Assembly: GCA_017399405.1 (NCBI GenBank)
Contig: JAFQCT010000016.1
Location: 124,001 to 188,000, forward strand
Reading direction: 5' to 3'
Length of the DNA stretch: 64,000 bases
Origin: Clostridia bacterium
GTDB taxonomy: Bacteria; Bacillota; Clostridia; Oscillospirales; Acutalibacteraceae
The translations under genes and the position numbers were made by a program. Of the stretch, positions 34,474 through 43,992 are shown one piece after another. The stretch's first letter is position 1, and each line of letters begins with the position of its first letter. The notes below the pieces were generated by a model, which saw only the letters and a list, made by a program, of their open reading frames with translations, did no database searches and was not told where the DNA came from.

Positions 34474-34593
34474 TAGATGGTTAAGAATTTAACAAATTTT
34501 TTTGAAAAAAGTTACGATTTTGAATAAAACTTGTGAATAATTTTAACAATCTTGCTAAATTTTAATAAAAATCTAAAAATTTCACCTTTATTC

Positions 34594-34622
34594 TTGCAGT
34601 AAATACTATTTTATTATATAAT
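34594..34622 (+). promoter_or_regulatory. sigma-A promoter of lon
   Basis: TTGCAG and TATAAT are separated by 17 bases. No CIRCE or CtsR-type repeat is visible near it. Confidence 0.78.
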
Positions 34623-34654
34623 ATAATTTCAAAATAGGAGTGATATGTTCAAAA

Positions 34655-37006
34655 ATGGAAAACACTAAAAACTTATTTAATGAATTTAATGAAAAATCCT
34701 TTTCATTGCCTATGGTGGCATTAAGAGGACTTGTAATATTTCCTGAAATGACATTACATTTTGATGTGGGCAGACAAAAGTCAATTCGTGCTGTAAGAAC
34801 AGCAATGGAGAAAAAGACTAATATATTCCTTGCAACTCAGATGGATATGGAATGTGACGACCCTCGTTATGATGACATTTATAATTCAGGTGTTGTATGC
34901 GAAATCAAGCAGGTTATGAAACTTCCTGGTACTGATACACTTCGTGTTGTAGTGTATGGTCTTTATCGTGCTGAACTTTTACACATAAATTCTATGAATC
35001 CTCATCTTTCTGCAATTGTCAGAAGAATAGAAACTGAAGAAGTTTCAGCAGATGATAAAAAGTATGAAGAAGCACTTGTTCGTAAGCTTGTAAGCATTTT
35101 TGAAGATTATGCATACTTTATTCCAAAACTTCCACCAGATATTGTTGTAGGTGTTTCTGTGCGAAAAGAAGCAGCAGAAATTACTGACTATATACTTTCA
35201 AACATTCCTCTTGAATATGCGGTTAAGCAAGCATTGCTTGAAGAACTTAATCCTTTGAAGAGGGCAGAAAGTCTTTGCCTTATTCTGACCCGTGAAATTG
35301 AACTTTTATCTATTGAAGAAGAAATCAATCAGAAAGTTCAAGAACAAATGGAAGAAAATCAGCGTGAGTATTATCTTCGTGAACAGATTAAAGCAATATC
35401 AGAAGAACTAAACGAAGGTGACGGTGCAATTTCTGAAGCAGAAGATTATAAAGAAAAAATCCGTGCAATTGGATTTACAGAAGAAATTGAACGCAAACTC
35501 TTAAAAGAGTGTGACCGTCTTATGAAAATGCAGTCATCCAGCCCTGAATCAGCAGTTGTAAGAAATTATCTTGATAAAATTGTTTCGTTACCTTGGGGTT
35601 ATTGCACAGAAGAAAATCTTGATATTGAGCACGCTGAAAAAGTTCTTGACGAAGACCATTATGGACTTCAAGATGTAAAAGAGAGAATTATTGAATTTTT
35701 AGCAGTTCGTAAAATTAACCCTGATGTTAAAGGACAAATTATTTGTCTTGCAGGACCTCCGGGTGTTGGTAAAACATCAATTGCTCGTTCTTTGGCTGCC
35801 GCTATGGGCAGAACTTATTCACGAATTTCACTTGGCGGTGTTCGTGATGAGGCTGATATTCGAGGACACCGAAAAACATATATCGGCTCAATGCCCGGCA
35901 GAATTATTGAGGCAATTGAAAATGCAAAAAGTTCAAATCCTTTGATTTTGCTTGATGAAGTCGATAAACTTGGTTCTGACCATCGTGGTGACCCGTCATC
36001 AGCACTTTTAGAAGTTCTTGATGCAGAGCAGAACAGCACATTTACTGACCATTATCTTGAAATCCCTTATGATTTAAGTAAGGTTATGTTTATAACTACT
36101 GCAAATGATAAGAGCAGAATTCCTGCACCACTTCTTGATAGAATGGAAATCATTGACATTCCTGGTTATACATACGAAGAAAAATTCCAGATTGCCAAAA
36201 AGCATCTTGTTCCAAAACAGATAAAAGCAAACGGACTTAAAAAATCTTATGTAAAATTTACTGATAAAGCACTCAAAACTATTATCAGTGGTTACACTAA
36301 AGAAGCAGGTGTGCGTGTACTTGAAAGAACAATTGCGAAAGTATTACGCAAAATTGCAGTTGAGTATGCAAAAGGTTTTGATGGCAAAATTACTGTGAAA
36401 GATACTGATTTAGAAAACTATATTGGTGCAGTAAAATACAAACCTGACGAAAAGTCAAAAGTTAATCAGATTGGTGTTGTAAATGGTCTTGCTTACACAT
36501 CTGTTGGCGGTACAATGCTTACAGTTGAAGTTGCTGTAATGGACGGTACAGGCAAAATTGAACTTACAGGCTCACTTGGTGATGTTATTAAAGAATCTGC
36601 TAAAGCGGCAGTAAGTTATATAAGAGCAAATGCTGATAAATACAGAATAGACAAAGAGTTTTATCAGAATAACGATATTCATATTCACTTCCCGGAGGGT
36701 GCAGTGCCAAAAGACGGTCCATCAGCAGGTGTTACAATCTTTACAGCACTTGTTTCAGCACTTTCAGGTTGTAAAGTAAAAGCAGATGTTGCAATGACAG
36801 GTGAAATTACTATTACAGGTAGAGTTTTACCAATTGGTGGACTTCGTGAGAAAACAATGGCAGCTTATGTTGAGGGTATTAAAACCGTTGTTATTCCTGA
36901 AGCAAATCGTAGTGATTTAGATAAGGTTGACGAGAAAGTTAAAGAGAAAATCAATTTTGTATTCGCATCAACAGGTGATGATGTGCTTAAAGTTGCACTT
37001 GTTTAA
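34655..37006 (+). CDS. lon: ATP-dependent protease Lon
   Basis: A 783-residue AAA+ protease degrading misfolded and regulatory proteins. The N-terminal LON domain (about 15-205) is followed by a coiled coil, the Walker A box GPPGVGKTS near residue 365, Walker B LLDEVDK and the peptidase domain with catalytic Ser690 in PKDGPSAGVT and Lys733 in GLREKTMAA. The spacing of 43 residues matches the family. The ATG at 34655 is preferred; AGGAGTGAT lies 11 bases upstream, while the GTG at 34640 is inside that site. Order lon-engB is conserved with Bacillus. Confidence 0.97.
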   Translation: MENTKNLFNEFNEKSFSLPMVALRGLVIFPEMTLHFDVGRQKSIRAVRTAMEKKTNIFLATQMDMECDDPRYDDIYNSGVVCEIKQVMKLPGTDTLRVVVYGLYRAELLHINSMNPHLSAIVRRIETEEVSADDKKYEEALVRKLVSIFEDYAYFIPKLPPDIVVGVSVRKEAAEITDYILSNIPLEYAVKQALLEELNPLKRAESLCLILTREIELLSIEEEINQKVQEQMEENQREYYLREQIKAISEELNEGDGAISEAEDYKEKIRAIGFTEEIERKLLKECDRLMKMQSSSPESAVVRNYLDKIVSLPWGYCTEENLDIEHAEKVLDEDHYGLQDVKERIIEFLAVRKINPDVKGQIICLAGPPGVGKTSIARSLAAAMGRTYSRISLGGVRDEADIRGHRKTYIGSMPGRIIEAIENAKSSNPLILLDEVDKLGSDHRGDPSSALLEVLDAEQNSTFTDHYLEIPYDLSKVMFITTANDKSRIPAPLLDRMEIIDIPGYTYEEKFQIAKKHLVPKQIKANGLKKSYVKFTDKALKTIISGYTKEAGVRVLERTIAKVLRKIAVEYAKGFDGKITVKDTDLENYIGAVKYKPDEKSKVNQIGVVNGLAYTSVGGTMLTVEVAVMDGTGKIELTGSLGDVIKESAKAAVSYIRANADKYRIDKEFYQNNDIHIHFPEGAVPKDGPSAGVTIFTALVSALSGCKVKADVAMTGEITITGRVLPIGGLREKTMAAYVEGIKTVVIPEANRSDLDKVDEKVKEKINFVFASTGDDVLKVALV

Positions 37007-37017
37007 GAGAGGTAATT

Positions 37018-37605
37018 ATGAGATACGATAAAGCAGAATTTAAGGCGGCATACGGTACATTCGGTCAGTTGCCCCCAAGTGATTTGCCTGAAATTGCTTT
37101 TGCAGGTCGTTCAAATGTAGGTAAGAGTTCGTTACTTAACAAACTTTTCGGACGGAAAAATCTTGCAAGAGTAAGTTCAGTACCGGGTAAAACAATCACA
37201 ATAAACTTTTATCAGGTTGATGAGTATAACTTTGTTGATTTACCGGGTTATGGTTATGCCAAGGTTGCAAAAACTGAAAAAGACCGTTGGGCAGAAATGA
37301 TGGAGGGTTATTTTAACTCTGACCGCAATATAAAACTTGTTGTTCAACTTGTTGATATGCGTCATCCACCAACAAAAGACGATATTATGATGATGGAGTT
37401 TTTACAGGCAACAGGATATGAGTTTATTGTTGTTATGACAAAAGCTGATAAACTAAAAAAGAAAAAAGATTATAATGAACGCATTGAAAAATCAAAGCAA
37501 GAAATGAGTTTTGTTCCTGAAGAAAGAATTATTCCATTCTCATCAGAAACAGGTGCAGGACTTGACATAGTTAAAAAATATATTGAAGAATATTTAGGAG
37601 AATAA
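37018..37605 (+). CDS. engB: ribosome biogenesis GTP-binding protein EngB (YsxC)
   Basis: A 195-residue GTPase required for 50S assembly. The G1 motif is GRSNVGKSSLLN near residue 30, G3 DLPGYGYAK near 74 and G4 TKADKL near 141. It begins 11 bases after lon and lysA follows after 3 bases. Confidence 0.97.
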   Translation: MRYDKAEFKAAYGTFGQLPPSDLPEIAFAGRSNVGKSSLLNKLFGRKNLARVSSVPGKTITINFYQVDEYNFVDLPGYGYAKVAKTEKDRWAEMMEGYFNSDRNIKLVVQLVDMRHPPTKDDIMMMEFLQATGYEFIVVMTKADKLKKKKDYNERIEKSKQEMSFVPEERIIPFSSETGAGLDIVKKYIEEYLGE

Positions 37606-37608
37606 AAA

Positions 37609-38880
37609 ATGAGCAAAACACCATTTACTACTAAAGAAAAACTTGAAGAGATTGCAAAAGTGTATCCAACTCCATTTCATCTTTATGATGAAGCAGGAAT
37701 TCGCAAAAATGCAGAAAATCTTAAAAAAGCATTTGCTTGGAATAAAGGTTTCAAAGAATATTTTGCAGTAAAGGCTACTCCAAATCCATTCCTTATCAAT
37801 ATTTTAAGAGAATATGGATGTGGTTGCGATTGTTCATCAATAACTGAACTTATGCTTTCAAAGGCAATCGGTGCAGTAGGTGACGACATTATGTTCTCAT
37901 CAAACGATACACCACCGGCAGAGTTTAAGTATGCTGATGATTTAGGTGCAATTATTAACCTTGACGATATTACTCATATCGATATTCTTGAAAAGACTTT
38001 AGGTTATCTTCCAAAGAAGCTTTCTTGTCGTTACAATCCGGGCGGATATTTCTCAATCGCAAACAATATTATGGACAACCCAGGTGATGCAAAATACGGT
38101 ATGACAACTGAACAACTCTTTGAAGCATTCAAGATTATGAAATCAAAGGGTGTTGAGGAGTTTGGTATTCACGCATTCCTTGCAAGTAACACAGTTACAA
38201 ACGAATATTATCCAACACTTGCAAAAACTCTTTTTGAAGTTGCAGTAAAACTTAAAGAAGAAACAGGTGCTCATATTAAGTTTATCAACCTTTCAGGCGG
38301 TATCGGTATTCCTTATCGTCCTGACCAAGAGGGTAACGACATCTTTGAAATCGGTAAAGGTGTTGAAAAGGTATATAACGAAGTTCTTGTTCCTGCAGGA
38401 ATGGATGATGTTGCAATTTATACAGAACTTGGTAGATTTATGTTAGCGCCTTACGGTGCACTTGTAACTCGTGCAATCAATGAAAAGCATACTCATAAAG
38501 AGTATATCGGTGTTGATGCTTGTGCAGTTAACCTTATGCGTCCTGCAATTTACGGTGCATATCACCATATTACAGTTATGGGTAAAGAAAATGAGCCTTG
38601 TGACCAAAAATATGATGTTACAGGTTCACTTTGTGAAAATAACGATAAGTTTGCTATTGATAGAATGTTGCCAAAAATCCAGATGGGTGACTTGCTCTTT
38701 ATTCATGATACAGGTGCTCATGGATTTGCTATGGGTTATAACTATAACGGTAAACTCAAATCAGCCGAGATTCTCCTTAAAGAAGACGGAAGTTTTGATT
38801 TGATTCGTCGTGCAGAAACTCCTGCAGACTATTTCGCAACATTCGATTGTTTTGATTTCTACAAAAAAGTTACTGAATAA
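37609..38880 (+). CDS. lysA: diaminopimelate decarboxylase
   Basis: A 423-residue PLP enzyme with an alanine-racemase-like barrel. It decarboxylates meso-diaminopimelate to lysine. Lys55 in YFAVKATPNP carries PLP; the glycine-rich LSGGIGIPY near residue 227 holds its phosphate; EPCD-like and GDLLFIHDTGAHGFAMGYNYN segments complete the active site. Length and start are typical. A related decarboxylase for another amino acid is possible but less likely. Confidence 0.88.
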   Translation: MSKTPFTTKEKLEEIAKVYPTPFHLYDEAGIRKNAENLKKAFAWNKGFKEYFAVKATPNPFLINILREYGCGCDCSSITELMLSKAIGAVGDDIMFSSNDTPPAEFKYADDLGAIINLDDITHIDILEKTLGYLPKKLSCRYNPGGYFSIANNIMDNPGDAKYGMTTEQLFEAFKIMKSKGVEEFGIHAFLASNTVTNEYYPTLAKTLFEVAVKLKEETGAHIKFINLSGGIGIPYRPDQEGNDIFEIGKGVEKVYNEVLVPAGMDDVAIYTELGRFMLAPYGALVTRAINEKHTHKEYIGVDACAVNLMRPAIYGAYHHITVMGKENEPCDQKYDVTGSLCENNDKFAIDRMLPKIQMGDLLFIHDTGAHGFAMGYNYNGKLKSAEILLKEDGSFDLIRRAETPADYFATFDCFDFYKKVTE

Positions 38881-38893
38881 TTGAGGTAAAATT

Positions 38894-41800
38894 ATGTCTT
38901 TCGTTCACTTACATGTGCATACTGAATACAGCTTATTAGACGGTGTATCCCGTCTTAATAGGCTTTGTTCTGTTGCGAAAGAACGAGGACAAAATGCAAT
39001 AGCAATTACTGACCACGGTAATTTGTTTGGTGCAGTTGATTTTTATAAAGAAGCAAAAAAAGCGGGAATTAAGCCAATTATCGGTTGTGAAGTATATGTT
39101 GCTTCCCGTTCAAGATTTGACAAAGTTCACGGTGTTGACTCAACTCGTCATCATCTTGTTTTGCTTTGTAAAAATGAGACAGGTTATAAAAATCTTACAA
39201 AACTTGTGTCTTCTGCTTGGGTTGACGGATTTTATACTAAACCTCGAATTGACCGTGAGTTGTTAGAAAAACATCACGAAGGGTTAGTGTGCCTTTCAGC
39301 TTGTCTTGCCGGTGAAATTCCCAAACTCATTGTAAATGGTGAATATATTAAGGCAAAAGAAACAGCCATTTGGTATTCAAATCTTTTCGGTAAAGATAAC
39401 TATTATCTTGAAATGCAAGACCATTCATTATCTGAACAGTTAAAGGTTAATGAGGGATTAGTGCGTCTTTCACAAGAAACGGGTATCCCGCTTGTTGCAA
39501 CAAACGATGTTCATTATATTGACCGTGCAGATGCTAAAGTGCAAAAAGTACTTATCTGTATTGCTACTAATCATACTGTTGATGAAGAATCTGCACTTGA
39601 GTTTGAGACAGATGAGTTTTATCTTAAAACTGAGGCAGAAATGCGTCAAAAATTTGGCTATGTTGAAGATGCAATTCAGAATACTCAAAAAATTGCAGAT
39701 ATGTGTAATTTTGATTTTGAGTTTGGCAATACAAAACTTCCTAATTTCCAAGTGCCTGATGGTATTACTCACTATGATTATCTTCGTGAAAAATCATATA
39801 AAGGATTAAAAGAAAAATACGGTGAAAATCCCGATAAGCTGTATATTGACCGCCTTGAATACGAACTTTCAGTTATTGAAAGTATGGGTTATGTTGACTA
39901 TTTTCTTATTGTTTCTGATTTTATTCAATACGCAAAAGATAATGGTATTCCAGTAGGCCCGGGTCGTGGCTCGGGTGCAGGTAGTATTTGTGCTTATTGT
40001 ACAGACATTACAAATGTTGACCCTATTAAATATAACCTTATTTTTGAGCGTTTCTTAAATCCTGAGCGTGTCAGTATGCCTGATATTGATGTGGATTTCT
40101 GTTATGAAAGACGACAAGAAGTAATAGACTATGTTGTCAATAAATATGGTGCAGACCATGTAGCACAGATTGTAACTTTTGGTACAATGGCGGCCCGTGC
40201 TGCAATTCGTGATGTGGGCAGGGCATTGGGAATGTCTTATGCAACTGTAGATAGTGTTGCAAAGAAAATCCCAAGAGCATTGGGTATTACTATTGAAAAA
40301 GCACTTAAAGAAAGTGAAGAGTTAAAACTTTTATATGATAGTGATGATAAAGTAAAAGAACTTATTGATACTTCAATGAGTGTTGAAGGTATGCCTCGTC
40401 ACGCGTCAACTCACGCTGCAGGTATTGTTATTACTGACCGTCCCGTTAGCGATTATGTACCACTTGCAACAAATGATGAATCAGTTGTTACACAGTTTAC
40501 AATGACAACTATTGAAGAATTAGGGCTTCTCAAAATGGACTTCCTTGGTCTTCGTACATTAACGGTTATCAATGACTGTGTGAAAATGGTACAGCGTAAA
40601 AATCCCGATTTTAATATTGAACAAATCGATTTTAACGACCAAAATGTGTATTCATTATTCACAAGTGGTAAAACTGACGGTGTGTTTCAATGTGAATCAA
40701 GTGGAATGAGAAGCGTATTTATGCGTCTTAAACCTACAAATATTGAAGATATTATTGCGGTTATTTCTCTTTACCGACCAGGTCCTATGGACTCAATTGA
40801 TTCATATATACAAAACAGACATAATCCTGATAATATTCGTTACAAAACACCAATGCTTAAAGGAATTCTTGATGTTACTTACGGTTGTATGGTTTATCAA
40901 GAACAAGTTATGCAGATTTTCCGTTCACTTGCGGGATATTCACTGGGGCGTGCTGATATTGTTCGTCGTGCAATGTCAAAGAAAAAACATAAGGTCCTTG
41001 AAGATGAGCGTGCATTTTTCTGTGACGGTTGTGCAAAAAATGGAATTTCTAATGAAGTTGCAAATGAGATTTTTGATGATATGTCATCATTTGCATCATA
41101 CGCTTTTAACAAATCCCACGCTGCCGCATATGCTGTTGTAGCGTACAGAACTGCATATCTTAAATATTACTATCCAAGCGAGTTTATGGCAGCACTTCTT
41201 ACAAGTGTGCTTGATAACTCTGATAAAGTTGCGGGATATATTGACGATTGCAAACGAAATGGTATAAAAATTCTTCCGCCAAATGTAAATTTCAGTTTCA
41301 AACATTTTACAGTTGCAAATGACAACAAAAAGTCAATAATGTTTGGACTTTTAGCAATCAAAAATCTTGGTCATGATTTTATTGATACAATAATTGGTGA
41401 GCGTGCGAAAAACGGAGAATTTACTTCATTCTATTCGTTCTGTAAGCGTGTGCACGGTAAAGGCTTTAATCGTCGTTCAGTTGAAAGTCTTATTAAAAGC
41501 GGTGCATTAGACGGATTGGGTAGTAATCGTAATGAAATGCTTATAAATCTACCGTTTATTATTGATGAACTTGATGATGACCGCAGACGGAATGTTCAAG
41601 GGCAAATCGGATTTTTCGATATGATTAACGAGGGCGTAAGTTCTGAATATGTGATGAAACCAACAGCTGAGTTCAGGACAAAAGAACTACTTATGATGGA
41701 AAAAGAAACAACAGGGCTTTATATTTCATCACATCCAATGGAGCAATATGCAGATTTATCCGATGAACTTAAATGCGATAAAATTGGAAATATTATAAAT

Positions 41801-42328
41801 GCAGAAAGTGATTTTAACTCGCCTTATGTTGATACTGCATCTGTTAAAATTATGGGCATAATAAGTAGTATCACGCGAAAGCAAACTAAAAAAGGCGAAA
41901 GTATGGCATTTATAAATATTGAAGATGTTGGCGGAACAATTGAAGTTATTGTATTCCCAAAACTTCTTGCAAAATATATGAATAAAATAAATAACGGTGT
42001 TGCAGTAGTTGTTGGTGGCAGACTTACAATGCGTGAAGAAGAAAATCCTAAAATTATACTTGATTTTCTTGAAACTGCCGATAATGCTAAAGACAATCGT
42101 TCTAAAAAGCACGGTTTATTTATAAGGGTTGAAAATAACCAATCTGCTATATATCAGACTTGCCTTGATATAATAAACAATAAGGCAACTGTTGGTGAAG
42201 TTCCGCTGTATTTCTATTTTGCATCTACAAAGCAGTATTTCCCATGTAAAAAGATTGCAATTAACGATAATCTTATAACAGAACTTAAAGGAATAGCAGG
42301 GGAACATAATGTTATTTTTCAAAAATGA
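38894..42328 (+). CDS. dnaE: DNA polymerase III subunit alpha (DnaE)
   Basis: The protein has 1144 residues, a C-family replicative polymerase. The N-terminal PHP domain begins VHLHVHTEYSLLDG; the palm has the catalytic aspartates in PDIDVDFC near residue 395 and GRGSGAGSICAYC just before; the finger region, tandem HhH motif (FNRRSVESLIKSGALDG near 860) and OB domain (about 975-1055, with GGTIEVIVF) follow. It starts 13 bases after lysA. PolC is not in the window. Confidence 0.97.
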   Translation: MSFVHLHVHTEYSLLDGVSRLNRLCSVAKERGQNAIAITDHGNLFGAVDFYKEAKKAGIKPIIGCEVYVASRSRFDKVHGVDSTRHHLVLLCKNETGYKNLTKLVSSAWVDGFYTKPRIDRELLEKHHEGLVCLSACLAGEIPKLIVNGEYIKAKETAIWYSNLFGKDNYYLEMQDHSLSEQLKVNEGLVRLSQETGIPLVATNDVHYIDRADAKVQKVLICIATNHTVDEESALEFETDEFYLKTEAEMRQKFGYVEDAIQNTQKIADMCNFDFEFGNTKLPNFQVPDGITHYDYLREKSYKGLKEKYGENPDKLYIDRLEYELSVIESMGYVDYFLIVSDFIQYAKDNGIPVGPGRGSGAGSICAYCTDITNVDPIKYNLIFERFLNPERVSMPDIDVDFCYERRQEVIDYVVNKYGADHVAQIVTFGTMAARAAIRDVGRALGMSYATVDSVAKKIPRALGITIEKALKESEELKLLYDSDDKVKELIDTSMSVEGMPRHASTHAAGIVITDRPVSDYVPLATNDESVVTQFTMTTIEELGLLKMDFLGLRTLTVINDCVKMVQRKNPDFNIEQIDFNDQNVYSLFTSGKTDGVFQCESSGMRSVFMRLKPTNIEDIIAVISLYRPGPMDSIDSYIQNRHNPDNIRYKTPMLKGILDVTYGCMVYQEQVMQIFRSLAGYSLGRADIVRRAMSKKKHKVLEDERAFFCDGCAKNGISNEVANEIFDDMSSFASYAFNKSHAAAYAVVAYRTAYLKYYYPSEFMAALLTSVLDNSDKVAGYIDDCKRNGIKILPPNVNFSFKHFTVANDNKKSIMFGLLAIKNLGHDFIDTIIGERAKNGEFTSFYSFCKRVHGKGFNRRSVESLIKSGALDGLGSNRNEMLINLPFIIDELDDDRRRNVQGQIGFFDMINEGVSSEYVMKPTAEFRTKELLMMEKETTGLYISSHPMEQYADLSDELKCDKIGNIINAESDFNSPYVDTASVKIMGIISSITRKQTKKGESMAFINIEDVGGTIEVIVFPKLLAKYMNKINNGVAVVVGGRLTMREEENPKIILDFLETADNAKDNRSKKHGLFIRVENNQSAIYQTCLDIINNKATVGEVPLYFYFASTKQYFPCKKIAINDNLITELKGIAGEHNVIFQK

Positions 42329-42336
42329 TTATTAAC

Positions 42337-42365
42337 TTGCTTTTTGTGGTTTAATATGGTATTAT
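42337..42365 (+). promoter_or_regulatory. sigma-A promoter of pfkA
   Basis: TTGCTT and TATTAT are separated by 17 bases, about 50 bases before the start codon. Confidence 0.7.
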
Positions 42366-42415
42366 ATACACTCAATGTGGTAATATTTAGCAAAAAATAT
42401 AAAGGGTGATAAAAA

Positions 42416-43378
42416 ATGAAGACAATAGGTGTTTTAACAAGCGGTGGCGACGCTCCAGGTATGAACGCTGCGGTTCGTGCGGTTGTTCGTGCAGGTTGCG
42501 AAAACGGTTTCAGAGTAATGGGTATCAGAAGAGGCTATAATGGTCTTATGCAGGGTGATATGTTTGAAATGAATCTTCGTTCGGTTTCAAATATTATTAA
42601 CCGTGGTGGTACTGTTCTTTATTCTGCAAGAAGCCCCGAATTCAAAACTGAAGAAGGACTTCAGAAAGCACTTAAAGTTGCAAAAGATGTTAATATGGAA
42701 GGTATTGTTGTAATCGGTGGTGACGGTTCATTCCGTGGTGCTCGTGATTTGTCACTTCGTGGTGTTAACTGCGTTGGTATTCCTGGCACAATCGATAACG
42801 ATATTGCTTGTAGTGATTATACAATCGGTTATGATACAGCAATGAATACAGTTCTTGAAATGGTTGACAGACTTCGTGATACTTCTGAGTCACACGACCG
42901 TTGTTCAGTTGTTGAGGTTATGGGTAGACGCGCAGGTTATATTGCACTTAATGCAGGTATTGCTTGCGGTGCAACTTCAATCCTTATTCCTGAAGTTGAA
43001 TATGACTTTCAGCGTGATGTTATTGACAGAATGAAGAGAACTCAGAAAACAGGTAAGAGACACTTCATTATTCTTGTTGCTGAGGGTATTGGTGGCGTTG
43101 AAGAAATGGCAAAGCGTATTCAGGCTGAAACAGGTGTTGAAACCCGTGCTACAATCCTTGGTCATGTTCAGCGTGGTGGTCATCCAACAGTACGCGATAG
43201 AGTTACAGCATCTCTTATGGGTTACAAAGCAGTTGAACTTCTTAAAGAAGGCATCGGCAACAGAGTTCTTGCTATGAATAAAGATGAAATTGTTGACTAT
43301 GATATTTTTGAAGCACTCAATATGAAGAAATCTCTTAATATTGAAGATTATAAAATTGCTCACGAAATTTCTATCTAA
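42416..43378 (+). CDS. pfkA: ATP-dependent 6-phosphofructokinase
   Basis: A 320-residue glycolytic kinase converting fructose-6-phosphate to the 1,6-bisphosphate. It begins IGVLTSGGDAPGMNAAVRAV. The active site has GGDGSFRGA, with Gly at the position that is Asp in pyrophosphate-dependent enzymes, then PGTIDNDI and VEVMGRRAGYIAL. HVQRGGHPT near the end binds the substrate. AAAGGGTGAT lies 7 bases before the ATG. Confidence 0.97.
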   Translation: MKTIGVLTSGGDAPGMNAAVRAVVRAGCENGFRVMGIRRGYNGLMQGDMFEMNLRSVSNIINRGGTVLYSARSPEFKTEEGLQKALKVAKDVNMEGIVVIGGDGSFRGARDLSLRGVNCVGIPGTIDNDIACSDYTIGYDTAMNTVLEMVDRLRDTSESHDRCSVVEVMGRRAGYIALNAGIACGATSILIPEVEYDFQRDVIDRMKRTQKTGKRHFIILVAEGIGGVEEMAKRIQAETGVETRATILGHVQRGGHPTVRDRVTASLMGYKAVELLKEGIGNRVLAMNKDEIVDYDIFEALNMKKSLNIEDYKIAHEISI

Positions 43379-43381
43379 GTT

Positions 43382-43873
43382 ATGGCAAATATTATACTTA
43401 TTGGTATGCCCGGTTGTGGCAAGAGTACAGTCGGTGTAATTCTTGCAAAAACATTGGGTATAGGTTTTGTTGATACTGATTTGATTATTCAGCAACGGGA
43501 AAACAGATTGTTGCAGAATATAATTGATACTGATGGTATTGACTATTTTCTCAACTGTGAAGCTGATGCAGTTAAGTCTCTTGATTGCGACAATTGTGTA
43601 GTTGCAACAGGTGGTAGTGTTGTTTATCGTGAAGATGCAATCAAACATCTAAAGAAAAACGGTAAAATATTTTTTCTTGATGTGCCACTGGATGAAATAA
43701 AAAAGCGTCTAAACAATATCAGCACTCGCGGTATTGCCGCACAAAAGAATGACTCAATTGATGATATTTATAATGAGCGTGTTGATTTATATAATAAATA
43801 TGCTGATATCATTATAAAAACTGACGGTGAGTCTGTAGAGAAAACAGTTGAAAAAATTTGTAAATTTTTCTAA
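43382..43873 (+). CDS. aroK: shikimate kinase
   Basis: A 163-residue P-loop kinase of the shikimate pathway. Visible are GMPGCGKSTVG at residues 8-18, DTDLIIQ near 33 and the substrate block ATGGSVVYRE, plus Arg in the lid (LNNISTRGIA). It begins 3 bases after pfkA, so the pair shares a transcript, without an obvious functional link. Confidence 0.92.
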   Translation: MANIILIGMPGCGKSTVGVILAKTLGIGFVDTDLIIQQRENRLLQNIIDTDGIDYFLNCEADAVKSLDCDNCVVATGGSVVYREDAIKHLKKNGKIFFLDVPLDEIKKRLNNISTRGIAAQKNDSIDDIYNERVDLYNKYADIIIKTDGESVEKTVEKICKFF

Positions 43874-43880
43874 AAATTAT

Positions 43881-43926
43881 AGCCTTGTAGTGAAATGAAA
43901 ATTTCACCGCAAGGCTTATTTTTTAC
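43881..43926 (+). terminator. intrinsic terminator after aroK
   Basis: AGCCTTG pairs with CAAGGCT and TGAAAT with ATTTCA in one long stem with a small mismatch, followed by TATTTTTT. Confidence 0.88.
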
Positions 43927-43961
43927 CTCAAATATTGTGCTTTTTTTGTGACAAATTATTA

Positions 43962-43980
43962 GTGCGACAAAAAGTCGTAC
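43962..43980 (+). promoter_or_regulatory. hairpin directly before the spoIVB ribosome binding site
   Basis: GTGCGAC and GTCGTAC form a seven-base-pair stem (one G-U) with a five-base A loop. It ends one base before GGAGGTGAG of spoIVB and could stabilise the messenger or tune translation. Confidence 0.4.
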
Positions 43981-43992
43981 GGAGGTGAGAAA

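Noticed and set aside
34380-34654. Possible T-box or riboswitch leader in front of serC or lon
   Set aside because: Leaders are short (about 58 bases for serC) and contain no recognisable aptamer or T-box motif.
42977-43648. 223-codon minus-strand frame opposite pfkA and aroK
   Set aside because: It overlaps two clearly recognised genes and is rich in Cys, Asn and Thr as expected for a shadow frame.
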